A stretch of DNA of 64,000 nucleotides from Sweltsa coloradensis (taxonomy: Eukaryota > Arthropoda > Insecta > Plecoptera > Chloroperlidae): NCBI GenBank assembly GCA_024449915.1, contig JAMZAV010000300.1:372001-436000 (forward strand), in the 5' to 3' direction. Below, piece after piece: positions 54,773 to 64,000 of the stretch. Made by a program: the position numbers and the translations under genes. Positions within the stretch are counted from its first letter, which is position 1. Every line of letters starts with the position of its first letter. The notes below the pieces were generated by a model. The model saw only the letters and a list, made by a program, of their open reading frames with translations, was not told the DNA's origin and did no database searches.

Positions 54773-57539
54773 TGTTTCCGGGCAAACATCCCCAAACCAA
54801 ACCAAACCGAAGCATAAACATCACCCTTCCAAAGCAGTCAAGCCTTTGCTTTAAATGCCATCCATGTGACGTGCTAACTGCGACAGATCATTTACTACCT
54901 CCGGATTTAGTACTATCGTATATATCCTAATAAGACACGGCTCGGCGCTAGTGCACAAAGTTGAACAAAACGAGCTTCATGCAATGACCACCGACTTGTG
55001 ATCGAGGCACTACATTAAGCGGCACACAATATTTGCCTTTGGCGTATTTTTTTTTAGTTTTGTGCTTCCTTGCGTCAAATGGAACTAATAACCTTAGTGG
55101 TGTGACATAATATGATGTGCTCTTAAAACCTAATAACTAACTAGCATGTTTCAATATGTTTTAAATACTGTTAATTCTGAGAAAGGGACTATAGGAAATA
55201 GATGCGCAATCAAAAATTAAACTCTCAAAAGAATTCTAAAATATTCTATCACCAACGTATGTTTATGACCAGTGGTCATTGACCGCCCACAATGTGACCG
55301 TTAAAAAATAATACATTTACACAAGCTTGCGTCACCGGATACTGTCGTTATGAAAGGAGACAATTTTTCATAAAAACAATGTTAGTTATTTACTGTCTAG
55401 AAGGATCTAGAATTTTAAACAATAACTTTATCAATGCACTTCTTGCTTTTGTTAGTGGTATTGGTTGTTCTAAGAACAGCTGTACTCGGGCTCCCAGCGA
55501 TGTTCAGTTAGTTTATGAATTATACCGTATTTTATGTCCTCCACCTAGCATATGTGACACCTTTTCCATTGTTTTGCTGTCAAGCAAGGAAGTTGACACA
55601 TTATTCTTGTTTTGATTGTGTCTCACACCATAGCCAGGTGATTCATTTCCTATACATGACGTTCAGTGAATCGTAACTTATGACATAACAAACATAACCT
55701 GCATTGCAGATTGAAAATAATTGACACCCCTCTGCATATAGTAGAGAAATAAAACGATATTGATTGAAGTGATTGAAATGTTGAAATATGTGCAGGTCAC
55801 TGGAGTTGCAAATGGTCGGAGCATGTGTAACACAAACTCATTTTGATTGATTATCTAATCGACAATTACCTAAACTTAAATTGGTATGAATTCGTGATAG
55901 TTAACCATCGCTTTCTCCTGTTTAAAAAGTCAGTTGCATGCAGCCAGACCGACCATTTATAATGAATTCTCACCTGAACCGTCACTCAATACGAAATTAA
56001 TGTGATTAAACTTACACCTCACCACTTAGCCAGCAAGTATTTTACAATATCAAAGTTTACTGCCACAAGAGAATTCGCCTACTCAGCAAGTCATCAAATT
56101 TAGATAAACCTATATTGAGGTTTTATTTATTTATTTTGTAGCCACATTGAAACAGGACATTTTGTATCACAAGTGCAATTTGCTACAGAGGATACACAGA
56201 CACACAATACACATTATATCCAATGCAACATAAAATATAATGAAACATAATATAAATATGGATGTTTATGTGTGCGGTGTTGTAGTGAGTGACTGAGAGA
56301 AGTGTGAATTAAATTCTATGTACATGCGTGATGATGGAAAAACAGAATCGAATTCAAGTTATGCTACAACTCTGTACAAGTGCCTTTGAAGACGTACGGC
56401 GGTTGTAAGTTGCTACACATTTTGGCAAAAAAAGTACCAGTAGGCCTATTTTGATAGGGCATCAACGTAACTTATTTATTACCTTGTGGGCTATGTGTTA
56501 GTTTAAGTACATTATATATACTGCCAAACTCTTTCAGTACGACTGAATTTCATCCGATGTTGTTTTATTATCCAAGAAATCGCCTGGGTTACATATTTTC
56601 TTACAATCCTTATGGATTTGTAAGAAATAAGTAAACATTAATAACTAATATTTTTTTAAACAATTGGCAGATGTGACTACTTTTTATGATTTTAGCGAAA
56701 CTGCAAGCCCTTGACAATCGCAATGTAATTTTTCACAACACTAATAGGACGAATTGTCTCTTCTGCTGTGATACCATTAGTATACTGACCACTTTACTTA
56801 TAATGTATTGTTATAAATGGTGTCAAGGGGGTGAACTTGTTGGCGTTTGATGAAGCGACCTTTCTCTCCGAGTTGTTAAGTCTGACAGACTGTTGTCAGT
56901 ATGTCCACACGCAACACGACAGTGCGCATGTATTTTTCACATTATTCGGTTGGTTGACTGACGTATCGAAAAGAAGAAAAACACTGACCACGCAATGTGG
57001 CAGCGGTGAAGATATTTTTAGCACGACCACCTCTAATTTCGATGCGTTACAGTGTTTTCGCAGTTGTATAACTAACTATACACATAATTGTCACATCGTG
57101 CAATATTTGTTATTCAATTCAGGAAAGACTTCAAAATTAAATTAATATTAGGCTAGGCACCCAATTTAAAATTATGACTAAAATATGTGTTATGTGTATT
57201 TTTTAAATCAGAAATAAATTATAAATAAAATAAATAAATAAATCCGAATTTAGAGTCTACCCACTCAGTCACACAACTGATTTTCAGTGTAAACAAAGTA
57301 CAAAACAGGTATTATGTACGCATATTTAGACATAACAGTTTGAGAACTTTCTTACAAGTGATCTTAGCTTAGCCTTGTACAATTATTACAAATTGCTTAC
57401 ATTTGCCCTGTAAAAATATTTATGAATCAGAACAACGAAAATGATTTGTTCAAATTTCATAATTTTAACAGTGTAGGTCATGAAGACAAAAACATCATGG
57501 AATTGTTTAACATCACATATTCACACACTATCTCGACTC
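54773..57539. other. Non-coding stretch, nothing recognised
   Basis: AT-rich unique-looking DNA. Frames at 55379-55615 (78 codons) and 56831-57145 (104 codons) have no recognisable domain or convincing splice context. Confidence 0.4.
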
Positions 57540-57830
57540 CGAACAATTTTTAATTAATTTATTTATTTATTTATTTATTTAACGTCTATCCTATTCAGTT
57601 ATAAAAACTGATGAACAAAGGAGGACAACTAAATAAATCTAATTACATAGATGCAGACACAACAATGAACTACAATTAAGTAAATATTTGAAATAGTAAT
57701 AATTACAACAATGCATTAAATTTTTTTTTTTTTTTATTTACTACAATTAAATAAAATAAAAATAAATAAATAAATAAAAATATATAAATAAAAAAATAAA
57801 TAAATAAATAAAAACAATTTCACCCACGGA
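57540..57830. repeat. TTTA / AAAT microsatellite-rich segment
   Basis: A TTTA tract at about 57558-57580 and TAAA/ATAA tracts at about 57747-57812, in opposite strand sense, flank a short AT-rich segment. Confidence 0.8.
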
Positions 57831-57947
57831 GTGTTTCCCGATCAACCAAATCGAGAAATGCATTAAATACTCAACAAATTGATAACAAATAAAAAGTATA
57901 TTCAATGCAATTTATGATGAATCGAATATATAAAAAATGGGGTGGGT

Positions 57948-58096
57948 AATGAAAGAAAAGAAAAAAAGAAAAAGGAAAAGAAAAGAAAAAAGAAAAAAGA
58001 AAAAAGAAAGGAAAAAAAAAGAAAGAAAGAAAGAAAGAAAGAAAAGAAAAAAAAGAAGAAAAAAACATTAAAAAAGAAAAACGAAAAGAAAAAAAC
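57948..58096 (+). repeat. Polypurine GAAA/AAAAG tract, ~150 bp
   Basis: Almost uninterrupted purines. The Lys/Glu-rich frames on the plus strand and the Phe/Ser-rich frames on the minus strand are readings of this simple repeat. Confidence 0.92.
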
Positions 58097-59504
58097 TGAT
58101 TTATTAGACGATCCCACTCAAACGAATATGAGGTTTGCCAAAAATCAGGAACAGCAAATCAGGGAGTAATCAATCTTTCGCGGAAGAAACCACCGAACGC
58201 GAATCTTCATTCTTGTGTTCAACCATCATTCTTGTGTTCAAATCTTGATAACAATTTAGTGCAAAAGATCTTGTAAACATATTACACTTACGTCGCACTG
58301 TTAGTGCCTGATGCTCCTTCCAACTCTTTTTTTTAGGTGGCGCCATTAAAAGATAATTTGAATTTACGCTTTAGTTTAGAAAGTGGATGCGTAGAAAAAT
58401 ATTTATTTTTTTACCGTGAAGATTTTCCTGTCTGATTCATCGCATGTGATTCATGAGCATAAAATTAAATTATATAGCTTTACATATTTTTACTTCTTGA
58501 CAAAACACACATATTTGGGTTATGTTTGTAAATTAAATTAATGTCCCCTGCATTAAATCAAACTTCTGAGTGAGTATAGAGATGGACTTTAAATACGAAT
58601 TAATTGATTTCTTATTTTATTTATAGTGAGTGAAAACCGAAAATTATTTGATAAATACATATTTTGTGTCTGAGTGGGTGAAACTGAAGCACAAACATAT
58701 ACATTTAAGCTATTGTTGAAACACCACTTATTCAAGATAAGTGCCTTAATTCTCACACCATAAAGATTGTAGATGGATAGCCCAATTAATTACCACGTCT
58801 GTCTAGACTATGTGTATGTTAAGCCTAAGCCACGATTAATACTCTATTCTTTATACAAAAAAAAACACGAAGTTTCAGGAAGGCTTTAAGCAGCGCAGTG
58901 TCTACTAACTTTGGGAATAATGCAATTTGAACATAGATACGATAGGAGGGCAGAAAGAAATCACATATTTTTCATAGGCCTATACACTGATTTTGAAGTG
59001 TGTACGGCGCAAAATGTCAATATATTTATTTAATAGCTAAGGTTCATCCAGTAACATTGAAATACTTTTTTTCCACTCCCCCCACGAGAGGGTAGGACTA
59101 CTTCTAAAGCGTCGAAAATGGCCAGCTGGCATATAGTCGGCCTTACCTGCTTTTATACAGTGTCCCAGCATTTAATTGTTTTTGAAAAAAAAAACAGAGC
59201 TTCAATTTCAAATGTTTTCTTGATAAAACGTTAAAACCAGATATTAGAAAGAATATTAGATTGGTTTGAACTGTCAAACGGTATATGCAACTTTAATGAA
59301 TCTTCAATAAAATTCCCCCTTTTAAGATGTTTTTATTGGATGGCGCCAACGTAATTTTTGCCCACCAGTCGGCCATGACAGTCGGTGTGATGTCATCTGA
59401 AACCACAGATAACAGAGTATTCTCGATTATCTGTGCTGAAACTCTCGTTTGAAGAATTAAAAGCAAAAATAAACAAACACACCTTTTATTTTAGAAATTT
59501 GGTT
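58097..59504. other. Non-coding stretch
   Basis: AT-rich. TCATTCTTGTGTTCAA occurs twice about 20 bases apart near 58207-58242. No gene recognised. Confidence 0.4.
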
Positions 59505-59725
59505 CGTTGGTCTTGTGTTTAGAGGCTCTGCTTCCAATGCAGACGGTCCAGGGTTCACCTCCCGCTTTAGGCAGAAGTATTAACTTCTGATGTGGACTTA
59601 AGTCCATCAGTTCTTGGCTTATTAATTAAGTGAAAAAACAGTGACTTTGGAGCCGTCCTATAGGCACATAATAAATTTCTAAAGTTGTCCCGAATTAGCA
59701 TTGTTAATTCTGTCGCTGCCCGCAG
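59505..59725 (+). mobile_element. tRNA-derived SINE-like repeat, family F copy 2
   Basis: CGTTGGTCTTGTGTTTAGAG, GCTTCCAATGCAGACGGTCC, AGGGTTCACCTCCC (better B box than copy 1), then TTAACTTCTGATGTGG, TTTGGAGCCGTCC and CATAATAAATT. It contains a segment (about 59605-59635) absent from copy 1 at 18.8 kb. Confidence 0.52.
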
Positions 59726-60149
59726 ATGGAATCGTGTCCAGCTTGATTGATCGGTGTTTCCTACTTAAATATGCCGGTCTCTAGTTGTTTATTGTTCGCT
59801 CGTCGATGGTGTCAGCGCCTACATGGTTGGCTTGGTCGACTTTTTTTAAATATTTTCCACTGAAATTCAAATTTGTGAGTGAGTATCATGACAATAATCA
59901 ATCAAATCAACCAATTGATTTCTAACACAATTGGGGAAACTGCTTGCCTGATAGCAATAGAAGGAGTTGAAATGGAAATGGTATTTAATTTGGAATCTAA
60001 GCAGATTTTCAATAAACTGGACAAAAAACTAATTTACTTACAATCAATGATTCCTAACATTTCCAGCTCCTGTTACTGTTATCACTTCTGCTCTTGATGG
60101 AGGTTGCTCATATTTTTGCAATATTGCTTTTCGAGACGATGAATGGTGG
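59726..60149. other. Non-coding stretch with an unrecognised 72-codon frame
   Basis: The frame at 59879-60097 (IGETACLIAIEGVEMEMVF... in its middle) is protein-like in composition but has no splice support or family. Left as unresolved. Confidence 0.25.
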
Positions 60150-60262
60150 TAGTAGATGAGGGTGATGGACAATTTCAATTAAAGAACGGGATCTTATTAC
60201 GACGTTCTCCTAGTATCATAAGCTTTGGACCTGCGCCTTAATCGTATGAACAGCCGCGGGCG
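60150..60262 (-). mobile_element. tRNA-derived SINE, family Q copy 3
   Basis: Minus strand: GCCGCCCGCGGCTGTTCATA, GGCGCAGGTCCAAAGCTTATG, a worn B box (ATAAGATCCCG), then ATTGTCCATCACCCTCATC. Head and tail order match copies 1 and 2. Confidence 0.48.
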
Positions 60263-60441
60263 GCTATTAGAAATTTGGAAGGTTAGTTTAAAAATTATTC
60301 TTCTTTCTCGAGATGGGGTGAGATTTGATGAGCAAATACACATTCCTAACTCAATGCTGCAATTGAGAAAATGGACACAATTGTAATATTATCTGTGGTT
60401 AGTGTTGGTCAGGCCCATGTATTTTGATTGAGTCGTTTCAA

Positions 60442-60464
60442 GGGGGGGGGGCGCCCCCCCCCCC
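60442..60464. repeat. G10-CG-C11 palindrome
   Basis: Ten Gs, then CG, then eleven Cs: a near-perfect homopolymer hairpin. It could be real or a sequencing/assembly artefact of a difficult tract. Confidence 0.8.
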
Positions 60465-62079
60465 TCTCCCTACTTGTAATGTGTGTTGGTCTGGTAATCG
60501 CGTTATACGTGCACCGAGTACGCTGGGGTTAATAGAAGAGTAAGGATAACCACCCGGAGCAGCCACCCTTAGGCCTAGCCAGCTTAGGATAATGGAACAT
60601 TAACATTAATAAAAGCAGTACTAAACTAATTAGGTCTGCGCTCTATAAGGTCACTAATAGTCATGCTAGATTATGAGCTAGTTACAGAATAATTCTCTAA
60701 CATGTTTGTCATGGTAATTTAGGACTAAAGCAATAACACGGATCACACAACAAGAATGAAATAACTAAAATGAGAGAAGCGAAGATAAAATAATTATTTC
60801 AAATCATATTTCACTGTGAACAAAATGACAAGAAGACGTGAGAAGACAAGTGTCATTAAAACTCGTATAAACAAGCCGATTATGAAGCAGAGACGGCGAA
60901 TGCGAAGGGGTTGGCCTGACTGCCTGTTGTTTTGCGCTACAAAATATAAAAACTAGAAGAAAACATATTACCTCATAACATGTCCTTTGTATTCAAGCAC
61001 AGAAGTGTGCAGGGATATTGTATATTAGTGTTCATGTCAATGGAAACTATGGTCGAAAACTTAAATTTAAAGTAATACTCCTCTATACATTTACAAGTTA
61101 GACCAGTTTACATGGTATTATGTTGTTTTTGTACCGGATTTGCATTAAGTTGTTTTAATCCAAAATAAGATATGATACAAACACATCAGACCGTGAAAAC
61201 TCTTGTTTTTTTATGATGCTATGTAGTTGAAAAGTGTTGTTTTGTGATACGGTTCGTGTTCGACGTCTCGGATTTGTTGGTTTCCTCGTACTATCTTCTT
61301 ACCTGTTACCTTGTTACGATACGGGTTCATTCAAGAAAGAGAAGAAGTGTTAACTAGGCTAAACGTTTATGTAAATACATATTTGACTTTTACTGTAAGA
61401 ACTAAGGATCTAGGCCCATCCCAAATATCTTTTACTGACGTCGACTGTAATCAACAATGAAAGTAATGTCACAAGCAGACGGCAGATATAGCTGTGAGTA
61501 CTGGCTGTACTGAGTTGTCAGGCTATAGTCTATATTGGGATAGGCTTCGAATATTTATTTTATAATTATGATTTTATTAGGGCTATAAGAAAGGCTAATT
61601 GAGAGTTAGATTCGGGAAACATATGCTATTACGTACATTTAATACATTTGCATGCCAATTCGATTCTACTAATTTTGTTTCAATATTTTTTTGTTTCAAA
61701 TACAGGCCTATGGTTATGATAGAAATGCAACTATATTTTCAGTGACACTTCCTTCATGGTGGTCACAAGATGTATAAAACAAAAGCTTTGGGGGGAATAT
61801 TTAAGATTTGTAATGTTTTCTCAATAACTTTTAGGTAGGTACCCAAGCCCAAAATAACATTGGAAACTAGATTTTTTAAATATATATGTGTTTACAGTCA
61901 CTAAACAGTATGTATGCTGTCAATACATGCACTATTTAAAGTGCATATAATTTTGCGGGCATTTAAAGTTAGCTAAATGCACTCGCTCTTTGATCACCGA
62001 CGTTGGTCATTTTGCTTGCTCACTCAAAGTTGGATTTAATCTTCTGTCTTGTGTTACAATTACCGTTGCAGTCCTGGTT
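60465..62079. other. Non-coding stretch, nothing recognised
   Basis: AT-rich DNA. No gene or repeat family recognised. Confidence 0.4.
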
Positions 62080-62184
62080 TTAGTTTTGGTTCGGTAACGG
62101 AAAAAGTGAATTGAAAGTGAAACCCTTAATGTGTTTACGGCGCTGAATAAGAGCCGCTTCCAGTTTGCTCTCGTCGCTTGCCAT
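62080..62184 (-). CDS. Possible LTR-retroelement gag N-terminus (34-codon remnant)
   Basis: On the minus strand an ATG at 62184 opens MASDESKLEAALIQRRKHIK and stops after 34 codons. The basic RRxxIKG-like stretch resembles the start of BEL/Pao-type Gag proteins, and about 45 bases upstream is TTTTGGTGCTGGTTTCCGG, which looks like the leader and primer-binding region of such elements. Composition is coding-like. I cannot identify an LTR next to it, nor a continuing frame, so this is a truncated remnant at best or a small unrelated exon. Confidence 0.28.
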   Translation of the reverse strand: MASDESKLEAALIQRRKHIKGFTFNSLFPLPNQN

Positions 62185-62542
62185 TGTAGTCCGTGGAACA
62201 AGCTGCTAAAACTATATGAACATTTCAAATCCGGAAACCAGCACCAAAATTTAGGAGCAGGTAAAAGACATATTTTAGAATGTTATTTTCACGGGGGACA
62301 CGCATGGTAGCAAATAAGTCACCTGTCATGGCGTCCACAAGATGGCCGCCAAAATTATTCTTAAAATTGCTGTAACTCGAGAAGTAATCATCAGATTTGG
62401 ATAAACTTGGTTTTGTTTTATTCGGTTTTTAATGCTCTACAAAAAATGTCATTAGAAATTTTACCGTAAATACAATAGTTTTAATTATATTTATATATTA
62501 TTACAATGATTGCAATTATAGCACTTTTTGGTATACATATAA

Positions 62543-63347
62543 TTATTTATACGTAGAATTCGCTAGATTGTCATAAAATTTTCAGACTATACTAAAATAA
62601 CGCCAATAAATCCAAAATTTTAGGTCCTGAAACGAAATTCTTGTAACTTTTTGATTAATTAATTAATGAAATTAAGCATTAATTAAAGTCCAATTAAAAG
62701 TTTCTTATTCACGTACCAAAGTCACGTAGTGTATCACACAAGAACAATATAACCACAATGAACCAAAAAATATTAGTTCCAAAAATTAATTCCAATCACT
62801 TTCCTATTAATTAAATTAATTCAATTAATTAAAAATAATGACAATAATCTCAATTAATTTTGTAAAATTAACACAATGTGGTCGACCTTGGAATCATTTT
62901 TAAGCTAGTTTTAAGACGAATAAATGTAATGAAAAAAATAATTAATTAAATTAATTAATCACCGAATTAATTACATTTTAGTTAAATTATCTCACTTTTG
63001 ACATATGTCTTGTTATGTTTACCTAAAACTCGATCGATCGTCATAAAATTATACCACTTTACTAACATAATGCCAATGAATCCAAAATGTCATGTCACGA
63101 AACAAAATTCCTATAACTTACCGATTAATTAAGTAATTAATTGAAGAAATTCTTTAATCTCAATAATTGTTGTTTACAACCACGTAGCACATACAAAATG
63201 CCAACAGGAGTATTAAATATAAACAATGCGAGTATAATTTTAGAAATAAATAGTCCCAAAATGAAGTTCATTATACTTTCCCGTTAATTGACTTAGTGCA
63301 TTAATTAAATTAATTGATTTAATCACCATTTGTTGTGTAAAATTAAC
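62543..63347. repeat. Diverged ~470-bp tandem repeat, about 1.7 units
   Basis: Words recur in the same order about 458-477 bp apart: GTCATAAAATT (62570 and 63040), CCAAT-AATCCAAAAT (62603 and 63073), CACGTAG (62723 and 63181), TAGT-CCAAAA (62774 and 63251) and C-CGTTAATT/CCTATTAATT (62803 and 63280). Divergence is much greater than between the palindrome arms, so the tandem is older than the inversion. Confidence 0.7.
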
Positions 63348-64000
63348 ACAGCCAAACTCATTTGCAAGGTTATTTTACGGGAAAATAAATTTGTGGTGGA
63401 TTCAATTAACGGGAAAGTAGCATGAACTTAATTTTGGGACTATTTATTTTCAAAATTATACTTGCATTGTTTATATTTGATACTCCTGTTGGCATTTTGT
63501 ATGTGCTACATGGTTGTAAACAACAATTATTGAGATATAAGTAATTCTTCACTGAATTACTTAATTGATCGGAAAGTTATAGGAATTTTGATTCGTGACA
63601 TGACATTTTGGATTCATTGGAATTATGTTAGTAAAGTGGTAAAATTTTATGACGATCGATCGAGTTTCAGGTAAACATAACAAGACATATGTCAAAAGTG
63701 AGATAATTTAACTAAAATGTAATTAATTCGGTGATAAATTAATGAAATTAATTAATTTTTTCATTACATTAATTCGTCATAAAACTAGCTTTAAAATGAT
63801 ACCAAGGTCGACCACATTGTGTTAATTTTACAAAATTAATTGAGATTATTGTCATTATTTTTAATTAATTTAATTAATTTAATTAATAGGAAAGTGATTG
63901 GAATAAAATTTTTGGAACCAATATTTTTTGGTTCATTGTGGTCATATTGTTCTTGTGTGATACACTACGTGACTTTGGTACGTGAATAAGATACTTTTAA
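62694..64000. repeat. Giant palindrome, arms of at least ~600 bp, cut by window edge
   Basis: 62694-63291 is complementary to 63402-64000. The outer pair is TTAAAAGTTTCTTATTCACG against CGTGAATAAGATACTTTTAA; the inner pair is TTTCCCGTTAATTGA against TCAATTAACGGGAAA. Few mismatches and almost no net indel by eye. The spacer (~110 bp) continues the tandem unit. The partner of the next bases to the left lies beyond the window, so the true length is unknown. No ORF. Confidence 0.88.

Noticed and set aside
57871..58169. Lys/Glu-rich and Phe/Ser-rich ORFs on the two strands
   Set aside because: They translate the polypurine tract at 57948-58096.
1..64000. LTR retrotransposon with paired LTRs
   Set aside because: I looked for long direct repeats with TG...CA ends and found none. 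The direct repeats present are elements C, G and P or short tandems.

Overview
The window is eukaryotic, almost certainly metazoan, DNA. It is AT-rich by eye, has no long open reading frame (the longest is 174 codons), no operon-like packing and no ribosome binding sites, and is crowded with dispersed repeats. tRNA-derived SINE heads, a Penelope-like retroelement remnant, rolling-circle-type elements and many TAGGCCTA-like words are what one meets in marine invertebrate genomes (echinoderm, hemichordate, mollusc and similar). I cannot name the species. No complete protein-coding gene can be supported. The window is intergenic or deep intronic sequence with a few weak exon candidates.

Layout. 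0-14 kb: a rolling-circle-like element (family A) carrying a perfect RFX X-box, two modular foldback elements (H), a family B element, a 15-bp-TIR MITE and weak exon candidates at 5.8, 7.1 and 14.1 kb. 14-25 kb: repeats K, F and C, a strong hairpin at 20.1 kb, a hAT-like terminus, element D1 and a 160-bp-arm inverted repeat. 25-33 kb: mostly unique DNA, then tRNA-derived SINEs, a decayed Penelope GIY-YIG domain and a possible 2.2-kb element bounded by inverted CCCAGCAAACAGAA termini with arrays of a GCCCGTACGGGC-like palindromic word. 33-44 kb: SINEs P, G and Q, element B2, element L1 and a CRE plus three-CCAAT promoter-like cluster. 45-52 kb: a dense nest in which D sits inside C and B sits inside C, with further copies beside them, then a TTAA-flanked piggyBac-like MITE. 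52-62 kb: simple repeats, SINEs and sparse unique DNA. 62-64 kb: a giant palindrome built on a ~470-bp tandem repeat, cut by the window edge.

The main result is that families A, B, C and D, whose interiors mostly differ, share one architecture. The 5' end carries a short word beginning TATT or TTGG; its inverse lies just before a 3' hairpin of the form AACG(C)-loop-(G)CGTT; the element ends in CTAG followed by T (worn to CTG in A). Two nested insertions can be compared with uninterrupted paralogues and show insertion between two Ts with no target duplication. This is how non-autonomous Helentron-like rolling-circle elements (HINEs) are described. The paired end words differ between families but stay complementary within each element. 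No transposase or Rep/helicase source gene is visible here.
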